The notes under the pieces: model-generated
The model's database searches: none
The model's input: only the letters and a program-made list of their open reading frames with translations
Told to the model about the DNA's origin: nothing
Shown: piece by piece, positions 16,756 to 25,388 of the stretch
Position numbering within the stretch: position 1 is the first letter of the stretch
Layout of the letters: every line of letters begins with the position of its first letter
Position numbers and translations under genes: made by a program
NCBI RefSeq assembly: GCF_015752155.1
Contig: NZ_JADOVI010000005.1
Location: forward strand, 62,001-126,000
DNA from: Cryobacterium sp. MP_M3
GTDB lineage: Bacteria > Actinomycetota > Actinomycetes > Actinomycetales > Microbacteriaceae
Length of the DNA stretch: 64,000 nt
Reading direction: 5' to 3'

Positions 16756-18462
16756 TCAGAGCAGCGGCAGCACCTGGTCGCGCACCTGTTTGCGCAGGAT
16801 CTTGCCGAGCATCGACCGCGGCATGTCATCGATCTGCACGATCCTCCGCGGGATCTTGTACGCCGCGAGGTGCTCGCGGCAGTGGGCCCGCTGCGCTTCC
16901 TCGTCCAGGGTCGTCCCCGGCTTCAACTCGACGGCCGCGACGACCATTTCCCCGCCCCGCTCCAGCGGCTTGCCGAAGACGGCGGCGTCGACGACATCCG
17001 CATGCAGGCGCAGCACGGCCTCGACCTCGGAGGGCGACACGTTGAACCCCCCGGTGATGACCAGTTCCTTGGCCCGGTCCACGATCGTGGTGAAGCCGTC
17101 TTCATCCACGGTGACGATGTCGCCGGTGCGCAGCCAGCCGCCCGGCAGAAGCGTCCTCGCGGTCTCCTCCGGGTTGTTCCAGTAACCCTGGAACACCTGC
17201 GGCCCCTGCAGCAGCAGCTCCCCGGGCTGGCCCTGCGGCACCAGGGCGGTCGGGTCGTCGAGGTCGACGACCTTCATCAGGGTCGAGGGGAAGGGCACGC
17301 CGATCGTGCCGGGGCGGCGGCTGGGATGGAACGGATTGCCCAGCGCCACCGGGGAGGACTCGGTCATGCCGTAGCCCTCGACGAGCAGACCGCCGGACAC
17401 CGACTCCCACAGCTCGACGACATGCTCCGGCAGGTTCATCGCGCCCGAGATGCAGTACTTGCAGGAGCGCAGCGAGATCCCGCGTTCCTTCGCGGCGAGC
17501 GCGGTGCGCTCATAGATCGGCGGCACCGCGCAGTACACCGTCGCGGGCGACTTCTTCATGGCGTCGAGGATGAGATCGGGGTCGAACTTGGGGAACAGCA
17601 CGAGCAGGCCCTGCTTGCGGATGCCGTAGGTCAGGTACAGCGTCATGCCGAACGCGTGGAACATCGGCAGGATCGCGTAGAAGATCTCCTTGCGGTACTC
17701 GGCCCCGTGCATCCACGCCTCTCCCTGCAAGGCGTTCGCGTACAGGTTGAAATGGGTGAGCTTGGCCCCCTTGGGGCGCCCGGTGGTGCCCGAGGTGTAC
17801 TGGATCGCCGCGAGGTCGTCGACCGAGGGGCGCGGATGCTCCGGGTCGAGGTGCCCGTGCGCCAACAGGTCCTTCCACGGTGTCGTTCCCGGCGCGGCGC
17901 CGGTGAGCGCCTCCCGGGACTCGCGCAGGCTCTTCACCGGCAGGTACAGGGCGAGCCGTTTGACCGCGGGGAACGCGCTGAGCAGGTTGACCGAGACCAC
18001 ATGGTCGATCTCGATGTCGGCCGGGAACGCGCGAACGGATGCCGCCACCTTGTCCCAGGCGATCACGATGCGGGCCTGGTGGTCCTCGAACTGGTGCCGG
18101 AGCTCCCTGGACGTGTAGAGCGGGTTGTGTTCGACCACGACCGCACCCAGTCGCAGCACCGCGTAGAACGCCACGACGTGCTGGGGGCAGTTCGGCAGGA
18201 TGAGGGCGACCCTGTCCCCTGCCCGCACTCCCAGGTGCCGCAGCCCCTCCGCTGCACGGTCGACCTGGTCGCCGAGTTCGGCGTAGCTGGTGCGGCGGCC
18301 GAAGAACTCCAGCGCCGGATGATCGCCGGCCTCCGCGACCGACCGCTCGAACATCGCCACCAGCGATTCCGTGGGCAACTCGATCTCGGCCGGAACGCCC
18401 GGCTGGTAGTTCTTCACCCAGGGCTGTTGCTCAGTGTTCGCCATGGACCCATCGTTCACCAT
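16756..18462 (-). CDS. Long-chain fatty-acid-CoA ligase (AMP-dependent synthetase, FadD-type)
   Basis: 568 aa. The P-loop is YTSGTTGRPKGAKLTH near 205-220, followed by the YGMTESSP A5 motif, LRTGDIVTVDEDGF hinge region and the C-terminal PRSMLGKILRK carrying the catalytic Lys. The product activates a carboxylic acid as acyl-AMP and then acyl-CoA. The N-terminus (QPWVKNYQPGVPAEI) is typical of actinobacterial FadD proteins for long-chain acids. A second ATG at 18444 would remove six residues. It is transcribed away from the helicase gene from a 171-bp divergent region. Confidence 0.9.
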   Translation of the reverse strand: MVNDGSMANTEQQPWVKNYQPGVPAEIELPTESLVAMFERSVAEAGDHPALEFFGRRTSYAELGDQVDRAAEGLRHLGVRAGDRVALILPNCPQHVVAFYAVLRLGAVVVEHNPLYTSRELRHQFEDHQARIVIAWDKVAASVRAFPADIEIDHVVSVNLLSAFPAVKRLALYLPVKSLRESREALTGAAPGTTPWKDLLAHGHLDPEHPRPSVDDLAAIQYTSGTTGRPKGAKLTHFNLYANALQGEAWMHGAEYRKEIFYAILPMFHAFGMTLYLTYGIRKQGLLVLFPKFDPDLILDAMKKSPATVYCAVPPIYERTALAAKERGISLRSCKYCISGAMNLPEHVVELWESVSGGLLVEGYGMTESSPVALGNPFHPSRRPGTIGVPFPSTLMKVVDLDDPTALVPQGQPGELLLQGPQVFQGYWNNPEETARTLLPGGWLRTGDIVTVDEDGFTTIVDRAKELVITGGFNVSPSEVEAVLRLHADVVDAAVFGKPLERGGEMVVAAVELKPGTTLDEEAQRAHCREHLAAYKIPRRIVQIDDMPRSMLGKILRKQVRDQVLPLL

Positions 18463-18633
18463 GCGGCTGCCTCACGCGAATCCCTAGCCAAAGGGCGGCG
18501 ATGGTTCCCGCAGACCTATTCCCCGGCCTGACCGGCGGATGCGCCTGCCCCGGGCCCCCGCGCATCCGCTGATTTGCCCGGAGAGTGTAGCCGATGAACC
18601 GGGCGCCCACCCGGACGCGATACCGTTGGTAGT

Positions 18634-20454
18634 ATGACGCCCCCTGATACCACCACGCCGCGTGAGGCAGACACTGCCCCCGTAGCGAAGACTTTCTCCG
18701 ACCTCGGGCTCAATGATGCAATGCTCAAGGCACTCAAAGACGTCGGATACGAAACCCCCTCGGCCATCCAGGCCGCCACCATTCCCCCGCTCCTCGCCGG
18801 GCGCGACGTGGTCGGCCTCGCCCAGACCGGAACCGGCAAGACGGCCGCCTTCGCGCTGCCGATCCTGTCCCGCCTCGACCTGGCCCAGAAGGCCCCGCAG
18901 GCACTCGTCCTCTCCCCGACCCGTGAGCTCGCCCTGCAGGTCTGCGAGGCATTCGAGAAGTATGCCGCCCACATGCGTGGCGTGCACGTTCTGCCCGTCT
19001 ACGGCGGACAGGGCTACGGCGTGCAGCTCTCCGCGCTGCGCCGCGGCGTGCACATCGTCGTCGGCACCCCCGGCCGCATCATGGACCACCTCGAAAAGGG
19101 CACGCTCGACCTGTCCCAGCTGAAATACCTGGTGCTCGACGAAGCCGACGAGATGCTCAAGATGGGCTTCGCCGAGGACGTCGAGACGATCCTCGCCGAC
19201 ACCCCCGCCGACAAGCAGGTCGCCCTGTTCTCGGCGACCATGCCGGCGCAGATCAGGCGCATCTCGAAGAAGTACCTGAACGACCCCGAAGAGATCACGA
19301 TCAAGAACAAGACCACGACCTCCGCGAACACCACGCAGCGGTACCTGATGGTCTCCTACCCGCAGAAGGTCGACGCGCTCACCCGCATCCTCGAGGTCGA
19401 GAACTTCGAGGGCATGATCGTCTTCACCCGCACCAAGAACGAGACCGAGCTGCTCGCCGAGAAGCTTCGCGCACGCGGCTACTCCGCAGCGGCGATCAAC
19501 GGCGACGTGGCCCAGGTGCAGCGCGAGCGCACCGTCAACCAGCTCAAGTCGGGCAAGCTGGACATCCTGGTCGCGACGGATGTCGCCGCGCGCGGCCTCG
19601 ACGTCGACCGGATCAGCCACGTCGTCAACTACGACATCCCGATCGACACCGAGTCGTATGTGCACCGCATCGGCCGCACCGGCCGCGCCGGCCGCAGCGG
19701 CGCCGCGATCAGCTTCGTCACGCCGCGCGAGCGTCACCTGCTCAACGCGATCGAGCGGGCGACCCGTCAGCCGCTGACGCAGATGCAGCTGCCGAGCTTC
19801 GAAGACGTCAACGTCACGCGCCTGGCGCGGTTCGACGACGCCATCACCGAGGCCCTCGGCCAGTCCGAACGGATCAGCGCCTTCCGCGACATCATCGGTC
19901 ACTACGTCGAGCACCACGACGTTCCCGAAGCGGATGTCGCGGCAGCCCTGGCAGTCGTCGCCCAGGGCGAGACTCCCCTGCTGCTCACCCAGGCGGATGC
20001 CCGCGCCCAGCGGCCCGAGCGCGCCGACCGCGGCGACCGTGCCGAGCGTGCCCGCGCCGACGCCGGTCGCGGCGACCGCCGTGACGACCGCCGTGACGAC
20101 CGCGGAGAACGCGGCGAGCGAGTCGAACGAGTGGAACGACGCCCGCGCGACAACAACCGGGCGATGGCCTCGTACCGCATCGAGGTCGGCAAGCGCCACA
20201 AGGTGGAGCCCCGCCAGATCGTCGGCGCCCTCGCCAACGAGGGGGGCCTGAGCCGCGAGGACTTCGGTCACATCCAGATCAACCCGGAGTACTCGCTCGT
20301 CGAGTTGCCCGCCGACATGCCCGGCGATGTGCTGGGCCGTCTGGAGAACACTCGCATCAGCGGCAAGCTGATCGAGATCCGCGCCGATGGCGGCGGACCG
20401 GTCCGTCGCGAGGGACGCACCGAGCGCCCGCCGCGCCAGCCACGCCGCGACTAA
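18634..20454 (+). CDS. deaD: DEAD-box ATP-dependent RNA helicase (DeaD/CsdA-like)
   Basis: 606 aa. RecA1 carries AQTGTGKT, PTRELALQ, GTPGRI and DEAD; RecA2 carries SAT and HRIGRTGRAGR. A charged linker (about 460-510) made of RxDR/RGDR repeats and a C-terminal DbpA-type RNA-binding domain (YRIEVGKRHKV to ISGKLIEIRADGG) follow. This architecture is that of cold-shock helicases that unwind structured mRNA and help ribosome assembly. The Arg/Asp-repeat linker is low complexity and probably disordered. A hairpin terminator follows. Confidence 0.92.
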   Translation: MTPPDTTTPREADTAPVAKTFSDLGLNDAMLKALKDVGYETPSAIQAATIPPLLAGRDVVGLAQTGTGKTAAFALPILSRLDLAQKAPQALVLSPTRELALQVCEAFEKYAAHMRGVHVLPVYGGQGYGVQLSALRRGVHIVVGTPGRIMDHLEKGTLDLSQLKYLVLDEADEMLKMGFAEDVETILADTPADKQVALFSATMPAQIRRISKKYLNDPEEITIKNKTTTSANTTQRYLMVSYPQKVDALTRILEVENFEGMIVFTRTKNETELLAEKLRARGYSAAAINGDVAQVQRERTVNQLKSGKLDILVATDVAARGLDVDRISHVVNYDIPIDTESYVHRIGRTGRAGRSGAAISFVTPRERHLLNAIERATRQPLTQMQLPSFEDVNVTRLARFDDAITEALGQSERISAFRDIIGHYVEHHDVPEADVAAALAVVAQGETPLLLTQADARAQRPERADRGDRAERARADAGRGDRRDDRRDDRGERGERVERVERRPRDNNRAMASYRIEVGKRHKVEPRQIVGALANEGGLSREDFGHIQINPEYSLVELPADMPGDVLGRLENTRISGKLIEIRADGGGPVRREGRTERPPRQPRRD

Positions 20455-20462
20455 CCCTGTTC

Positions 20463-20496
20463 GGCGGACGCTTCACCTCCGGGTGGAGCGTTCGCC
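20463..20496 (+). terminator. Intrinsic terminator after the DEAD-box helicase
   Basis: Arms 20463-20477 and 20482-20496 form a 15-bp stem with two G-U pairs and a TCCG loop. It starts 9 bases past the stop codon and is followed by CTGTTTAAC, a short T-rich tail. It also lies beyond the end of the converging TetR gene. Confidence 0.7.
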
Positions 20497-20538
20497 TGTT
20501 TAACGGGGGTGCCAGGCCGGGGCCGGACGGAATGCCGG

Positions 20539-21135
20539 CTAGCCGGCCGGGGCGACGGACGCGGCGATCGCCTTCGCGCTGCGTTCCAGGAACGACACGA
20601 TCTCCGCGGAGGGCATCTCGGTATTGAGCGCGCTCTCGACGAGGACCTCCTCGACGAAGGCGACCCAGGAACGCATGGCGATCCGGAGCATGTCGGAATC
20701 CGGGAAGCCGAGTTCCAGCAGGACGTCGATGACCCGCTGCGCCTGCAGGGCCCGGGCCTGGTCGACGACGTCCCGTACCTCGGTGTCACCGCTCGCGACG
20801 CCGCGCACGAGGGAGTAGAACGTTCCCCGGTGATCGCGCACGAAGCGCACGATCCGCTCGAGGGTATCCCGCAGCCGATCGTCGGGCGGGAGATCGGCGG
20901 ACGGCTGCGTCGCACGGAGCATGCTGTCCCTGGCGGTGCGCACGACCTCTCGGTGCAGCCCCTTCTTCGAGACGAAGTAGTGGAAGAGCAAACCGCGCGA
21001 CACCCCCGCCTCGGCGGACAGATACTCCATCGTGAGCGATTCCAGCGGGTGGTCGGCCAGCGAGGCCACTCCGATCGACACGAGCTGGGCGCGCCGCTGT
21101 TCAGGGCTGAGCCGGGTGCGTCGATCCGCTTGCAT
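20539..21135 (-). CDS. TetR family transcriptional regulator
   Basis: 198 aa. The N-terminal TetR HTH is seen as LESLTMEYLSAEAGVSRGLLFHYFVSKKGLHREVV, split by the turn after AGVS. The C-terminal ligand-binding half resembles regulators with a TetR_C_33-like helix set (FVRDHRGTFYSLVRGVASGD). It is the only gene in its transcript and converges with the helicase, while the 204-bp upstream region separates it from the DUF6230 cassette. It could regulate itself or the cassette; no clear dyad was found there. Confidence 0.9.
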   Translation of the reverse strand: MQADRRTRLSPEQRRAQLVSIGVASLADHPLESLTMEYLSAEAGVSRGLLFHYFVSKKGLHREVVRTARDSMLRATQPSADLPPDDRLRDTLERIVRFVRDHRGTFYSLVRGVASGDTEVRDVVDQARALQAQRVIDVLLELGFPDSDMLRIAMRSWVAFVEEVLVESALNTEMPSAEIVSFLERSAKAIAASVAPAG

Positions 21136-21338
21136 GAGTCGAGCCTACCGGCCCGCGTGAACGGTGCCACGGCCGGGCGTGCACGTGCCGCCGTGTCGGT
21201 ATCCGCGCACGCCCCCGGCCCCGATGGAGGACAATTACCCCCATTCGCGTGACAGATCGCCCTGATCCATGCAACTCTTATTAGCATCTTCGTCAATAAC
21301 GACGAGGCGGCCACCCTGGCCTGGATCAAGGAGGATCT

Positions 21339-21935
21339 ATGACCATTTCCCAGCTCACCGGCTCGTATCCCGGCCGAATCGTGCTGGCCGCGGTTCCCGT
21401 GGCAGTCGCGTCCACCCTGCTGCTGGCGGGGGTCGCCCAGGGCGCGGTGCCCGTGTCATTCGCGGTCTCCGGAAGCCAGTTCCAGATCAGCGCCTCGCAA
21501 CTCGACGGCACCGGCTTCTCCCAGTACGCGGGGGTCACCGACGACACGGCCGGCGACCCGCACCAGGTCGCCATCGCCAACATCACCTCCGCGAGCCTGG
21601 CCGACCTGTGCCAGTCCGTGGTGACCGACACCCCGCTCGGCAAGGTCGGCATGCTCATCACGGCGGGCGGCGGCGGCAAGCCGGCGACCGCGACCGACCT
21701 GCAGATCGGCATGACCGACCTCAAGGGAGACTCGACCTTCGGCAACATCCGCATCGGCGTGGACGCGTCGACGGTCAATACAGCTCCCAAGGGATCGGCT
21801 GGCGATTTCGCCCAGGATGCCGACACCATCAAGATCGCGGGCCTGCAACAGACCGCGTTGAGCACCCAGGCCTCGGTGTTCACCCTGACCGGCATGCACC
21901 TTGAACTCACAGACGGGTCCAAGAGATGCTTCTGA
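21339..21935 (+). CDS. DUF6230 family exported protein
   Basis: 198 aa, with an AAGGAGG ribosome site immediately upstream. An N-terminal hydrophobic segment (about 14-33, ending VAQGAVP) is followed by a beta-rich domain with repeated AxxIxxxxLxDLCQ and TLTGMHLEL elements and two Cys. This matches the DUF6230 family of actinobacteria, which is almost always followed by a DUF6114 membrane protein, as it is here with a 10-bp overlap. The function is unknown; a cell-envelope role is inferred from the signal sequence and partner. Confidence 0.85.
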   Translation: MTISQLTGSYPGRIVLAAVPVAVASTLLLAGVAQGAVPVSFAVSGSQFQISASQLDGTGFSQYAGVTDDTAGDPHQVAIANITSASLADLCQSVVTDTPLGKVGMLITAGGGGKPATATDLQIGMTDLKGDSTFGNIRIGVDASTVNTAPKGSAGDFAQDADTIKIAGLQQTALSTQASVFTLTGMHLELTDGSKRCF

Positions 21936-22420
21936 CCAGGACTGCCCGCCGTGACGTGGCCGAGCGCGTGACGTCCTCACCGTGGGCGGCCTTCCGAGCC
22001 TGGCGCCGTGGCAGGCCGTTCGCGGGAGGCGTGCTCACCTCGCTGGCGGGGGTGGAGATGTTCTTCTCCGGCCAGCTCGACGTGGGCAAGATCCACGTGC
22101 AGGTCGGCATCGAGGGCCTGCAGGCGACGATCATCCCGCTCCTGCTCGTGCTGCTCGGCATCCTCGCGGTGACGATGCCGGTGCACCGCATCTTCTACGG
22201 CGTCATCGCACTGTCGGTGTCGGTCTACTCCCTGATCGGCGTCAACCTCGGCGGGTTCTTCATCGGCATGCTCCTCGGCGCCATCGGCGGGGTGCTGACG
22301 GTGGCGTGGCTGCCGAAGCCGCGCGCACCGGTCGAGCCGGGCGCCGAATCGCAGGTGTCCGAGGCCGAGTCCGGGCACTCGCCGGCGGACCCGCGCCCGC
22401 TCATGCGGCGCCGCCGGTGA
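21926..22420 (+). CDS. DUF6114 family membrane protein
   Basis: 164 aa with about four transmembrane segments between residues 28 and 130 (including PFAGGVLTSLAGVEMFF, TIIPLLLVLLGILAV and GGFFIGMLLGAIGGVLTVAW) and a cytosolic Pro/Glu-rich tail. It is the usual partner of DUF6230. Its ATG overlaps the preceding gene by 10 bp and its stop overlaps the next GTG as GTGA, giving a tightly coupled three-gene unit. Confidence 0.85.
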   Translation: MLLTRTARRDVAERVTSSPWAAFRAWRRGRPFAGGVLTSLAGVEMFFSGQLDVGKIHVQVGIEGLQATIIPLLLVLLGILAVTMPVHRIFYGVIALSVSVYSLIGVNLGGFFIGMLLGAIGGVLTVAWLPKPRAPVEPGAESQVSEAESGHSPADPRPLMRRRR

Positions 22421-23109
22421 CCGCCGGAACGGGCCGCGCCCGCGCGCCCGGCACCGGGCTGCTCGCCGTCGTCTTCCTCGTCTCGCTGTTCGGGATCGGG
22501 GCGGCACGGGCCCCCGCTTCGTCCGGTTTCTGCCTTCCTCCGCTGACGGAGTGCAGTTCCCCTGCTCCCCCGCCGCCGGCACCACAGGAACCGACGCCGG
22601 CGCCGAGTCCGCTCGGCGACGTGCCCGGAGGCCTCGGCGCGGTTCCGGGCACGTCGCCGCCCGGCCCCCCGGCGCCGGCGGCCGTGGAGGATGCCGACGC
22701 CCCCACCTTCACCCTGCCGGCCGCCCAGCTCGGAGGATCGTCGATCTCCTTCTCCGGGATCACCGCCGTGACCGTGGTGACCGTTCCGCTCGCCGACGGC
22801 AGCCGCACCCCGGTGCTCAAACTCGAGGCCGACGACATCGTCATCGACGACTTCCTTCTCGACGTGCGGAAGGCGACCGGCCCGTCCCTGGTCACGAATT
22901 CCGGGCGGATGGAGCTGCGCGGCAACGTGAAGGTCTACCTGGACTCCGTCACCGGGACCCTGCTCGACGGCGCGGCGTTCACGCTCGGCGCGGCCACCCC
23001 TCCCCCGGGCGACGAGTTGCCGCCATCGCTGCTCAAGGTGCACCTCGGGCTCGTCGGAGTGACCGCGAATTCGATCACCCTGACGCCGTCCCACCAGGAG
23101 ATCCACTGA
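22417..23109 (+). CDS. Exported hypothetical protein, third gene of the DUF6230/DUF6114 cassette
   Basis: 230 aa from a GTG that overlaps the DUF6114 stop. An N-terminal hydrophobic signal (LLAVVFLVSLFGIGAARA) and a Cys-containing Pro-rich region (about 45-85) precede a beta-rich domain. The repeated pattern (LPAAQLGGSSISFSGITAVTV; LDSVTGTLLDGAAFTL; LGLVGVTANSITL) resembles the DUF6230-type repeat, so the first and third proteins may share a fold and interact. No function is known. GC and codon use match the surroundings. Confidence 0.75.
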   Translation: MTAGTGRARAPGTGLLAVVFLVSLFGIGAARAPASSGFCLPPLTECSSPAPPPPAPQEPTPAPSPLGDVPGGLGAVPGTSPPGPPAPAAVEDADAPTFTLPAAQLGGSSISFSGITAVTVVTVPLADGSRTPVLKLEADDIVIDDFLLDVRKATGPSLVTNSGRMELRGNVKVYLDSVTGTLLDGAAFTLGAATPPPGDELPPSLLKVHLGLVGVTANSITLTPSHQEIH

Positions 23110-23156
23110 TCCGCACCGCTGCGCCGGCGCCGCGCAGCGCCCTAAAATGGCAGGTG

Positions 23157-23990
23157 ATGACTACCACAGCGACTCGACCGCCCCTGAACAAGGACACCCG
23201 GCTCTGCATCTCCCTGGCCGCGCGACCGAGCAATTTCGGCACCCGCTTCCACAACTATCTGTATGAGCAGCTCGGGCTGGACTTCATCTACAAGGCATTC
23301 ACCACCACCGACCTGGCCGGCGCCATCGGGGGTGTGCGGGCGCTGGGCATCCGCGGATGCTCGGTGTCCATGCCGTTCAAGGAGGACGTGATCGCCCTCG
23401 TCGACGAACTCGACGCCTCCGCCACGGCGATCCAGTCGGTGAACACGATCGTGAACGACGACGGTTTCCTGAGGGCGTACAACACGGATTACATTGCCGC
23501 CGCCGCGTTGCTGCAGAGCAACGCGCTCGACCCGGCCACTTCGTTCCTACTGCGCGGCAGCGGCGGCATGGCCAAGGCCGTCGCCGCGGCCCTGCGCGAT
23601 TCCGGCTTCGCGGACGGCACCATCGTCGCGCGAAACGAGCGGAGCGGCCGGGCGCTGGCCGACGAACTCGGCTACCGCTGGCTGGCGGAGCCGGGCGCCA
23701 TGACGGCGCCGCTGCTCGTGAACGTGACCCCGATCGGCATGGCCGGTGGCAGCCAGGCTTCCGAGTCGGCCTTCACCGGCGCGGCGGTGGCAGCCGCAGA
23801 CACCGTGTTCGATGTGGTGGCGCTTCCGGCTGAGACTCCCCTGATCCTGGCCGCGCGGGCCGCCGGCAAGACTGTGATCACCGGGGCCGAAGTCATCGCC
23901 CTGCAGGCCGCCGAACAGTTCGAGCGTTACACCGGCGTGCGACCCACGACAGAGCAGGTACTGGCCGCATCTGCGTTCGCTCGCGCATAG
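23157..23990 (+). CDS. Shikimate 5-dehydrogenase-like oxidoreductase
   Basis: 277 aa. The two-domain shikimate dehydrogenase fold is clear. The catalytic Lys is in SVSMPFKED near residue 75, the paired Asp is in YNTD near 111, the NADP loop is GSGGMAKAV near 130, and NVTPIGM and the GAEVIALQAAEQFERYTG end helix are present. The N-terminal SxS shikimate-carboxylate clamp of AroE (HSLSP region) is replaced by AARPSNFGTRFHN, so the natural substrate may not be shikimate. It may be a secondary AroE-like enzyme of secondary or degradative metabolism rather than the biosynthetic copy. It lies 47 bp after the cassette. Confidence 0.85.
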   Translation: MTTTATRPPLNKDTRLCISLAARPSNFGTRFHNYLYEQLGLDFIYKAFTTTDLAGAIGGVRALGIRGCSVSMPFKEDVIALVDELDASATAIQSVNTIVNDDGFLRAYNTDYIAAAALLQSNALDPATSFLLRGSGGMAKAVAAALRDSGFADGTIVARNERSGRALADELGYRWLAEPGAMTAPLLVNVTPIGMAGGSQASESAFTGAAVAAADTVFDVVALPAETPLILAARAAGKTVITGAEVIALQAAEQFERYTGVRPTTEQVLAASAFARA

Positions 23991-24005
23991 GAGCGCCGCT
24001 GCCGG

Positions 24006-24473
24006 CTAGGGCTGCACCGCGCGGCACGGGACGTAGACGAGCGTCCGCGGCTCGGCCACCCCCGGGCCGTCGAGGTACTCCTCCCACGGTGGGCCCGCAG
24101 CCTCCCAGCCGTTGTCGGCCAGCCACTGCGTTGCCGCCGCGTGGGCGGCGGGAACGCCGTCGTATGACCCCTGGTGCAGCACCCGGGCCGCCGGGCCGCC
24201 GGGGATGGACGCGGGCATCACCCGCCTCGCCGGGGCCACCGGCCCGCTGCACGGGAACCCCGCCTCCACCTCCATGCCGTCCTCCGTCGGAACGAAGCAG
24301 CCGAACGGCATGCCAGCCGGGGTGAGATGTTGCGCGGCGATCACTTCCAGCACCTCGGCGTAGGCCCGCCCGAGGAAGGCGGGGATCTCCTCCTCCGGAA
24401 TCACCGCGCGCACGACAGCAGTCGGCTGCTCCGCCACCTCGACCCGTTCCACCTGATAGTCCATGCGGTTCAT
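24006..24473 (-). CDS. GyrI-like/effector-binding domain protein
   Basis: 155 aa. It is a stand-alone GyrI-like small-molecule-binding domain (SOUL/BmrR C-terminal fold): VERVEVAEQPTAVVRAVIPEEEIPAFLGRAYAEV, then a central strand block, HQGSYDGVPAAHAAATQWL and WEEYLDGPGV. There is no DNA-binding domain. Such proteins bind hydrophobic cations or toxins, and some have hydrolase activity. A second ATG three codons in (24464) could be the start. It ends 16 bp from the converging dehydrogenase. Confidence 0.8.
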   Translation of the reverse strand: MNRMDYQVERVEVAEQPTAVVRAVIPEEEIPAFLGRAYAEVLEVIAAQHLTPAGMPFGCFVPTEDGMEVEAGFPCSGPVAPARRVMPASIPGGPAARVLHQGSYDGVPAAHAAATQWLADNGWEAAGPPWEEYLDGPGVAEPRTLVYVPCRAVQP

Positions 24474-24512
24474 GGTGCCCGGCTTGTACCCCGAGGTCCA
24501 GCCCCCGAGGGG

Positions 24513-25223
24513 CTATTCCGCGCGCGGGGGAAGACGGCGGCCCGTGATCAACAGCCAGAAGATCAGCGCCACCTCGCCCACGAAGAGGAATTGGCCGAAG
24601 ACGGCGGTGAAGCCGGTCACGAACACGGTTCCGGCCGCATCCGCCAGATAGCCCATTCCGGCCACCGAGAGCAGGATCCCGAAGATCCGCGCCATGAACC
24701 CCGACCGGTAGGCCAGGTAGCCGACCAGGAGCAGGTGGATACCGAAGAGGCCGAGACCGGTCACCCAGATCGTGGTGAAAGCGTCGATCGAGTCCAGGGC
24801 AGCGACCGGGTGGTCCAGAAGCGAGTACGCGGTCACGAGCCGGCCGATGGCAACCATGAAGACGGCGGCGAAAACCACCCGCGTCCAGGCGGCCACCGCA
24901 GACACGACCGGGTTCACCGGCCGGAACAGCGCGTACAGCGCGCCGGCCACGATGAGGTCGAGAATCGTCACGACGAACAGGCTCGCGATGCCGGCGAGGA
25001 ACAGCGGCGCCGACTCGGCGATGTCCCGGGCCGTTCGTTCCGCATCCCCCGGGGTCACGAGCGGAACGATGGCGCCGAAGTTGCCGAAGCCCGCCAGCAA
25101 CGCCATCAGGGCCAGGGCGATTCCCGCGATCAGGCTCGCCGTGCGGGGCTGCCAGGCCCTGAACTTCAGCGTTCCCGGACGATGCATTCCGGCGGTTTCG
25201 CCGGCCTGTCGGACTGTGGTCAT
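24513..25223 (-). CDS. DUF4386 family membrane protein
   Basis: 236 aa with six hydrophobic segments. The layout RTASLIAGIALALMALLAGFG, then LDSIDAFTTIWVTGLGLFGIHLLLVGYLAYRSG, then PRILGILLSVAGMGYL-like FGILLSVAGMGYLAD is typical of DUF4386. The function is unknown. It diverges from a TetR gene (start 25389) and has a clear promoter with a palindrome overlapping the transcription-start region, so it is the probable target of that TetR. Confidence 0.85.
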   Translation of the reverse strand: MTTVRQAGETAGMHRPGTLKFRAWQPRTASLIAGIALALMALLAGFGNFGAIVPLVTPGDAERTARDIAESAPLFLAGIASLFVVTILDLIVAGALYALFRPVNPVVSAVAAWTRVVFAAVFMVAIGRLVTAYSLLDHPVAALDSIDAFTTIWVTGLGLFGIHLLLVGYLAYRSGFMARIFGILLSVAGMGYLADAAGTVFVTGFTAVFGQFLFVGEVALIFWLLITGRRLPPRAE

Positions 25224-25243
25224 GATCTCCCCTTACGTCGGAA

Positions 25244-25287
25244 ACTTATGATGTAAGTAAGCTACTCCTACAGCGTAAGTGTGTCAA
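25244..25287 (-). promoter_or_regulatory. Promoter of the DUF4386 gene with a palindromic operator
   Basis: On the minus strand TTGACA (25287-25282) and TAGCTT (25264-25259) are 17 bp apart, a good sigma-70-like pair. Just downstream, 25244-25258 reads ACTTA-N5-TAAGT, a perfect inverted repeat, and GTAAG/CTTAC halves recur at 25275-25279 and 25232-25236. It is probably the site of the divergent TetR. Confidence 0.6.
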
Positions 25288-25388
25288 TCGACTCAACCCC
25301 GGCTGGACACGACTTGGAGTCCGTGCGTCAGATATTGCTGTGCGGCATGCCTTATCCACAACATCCCTGTTTGAGATAAGGTGATGTC

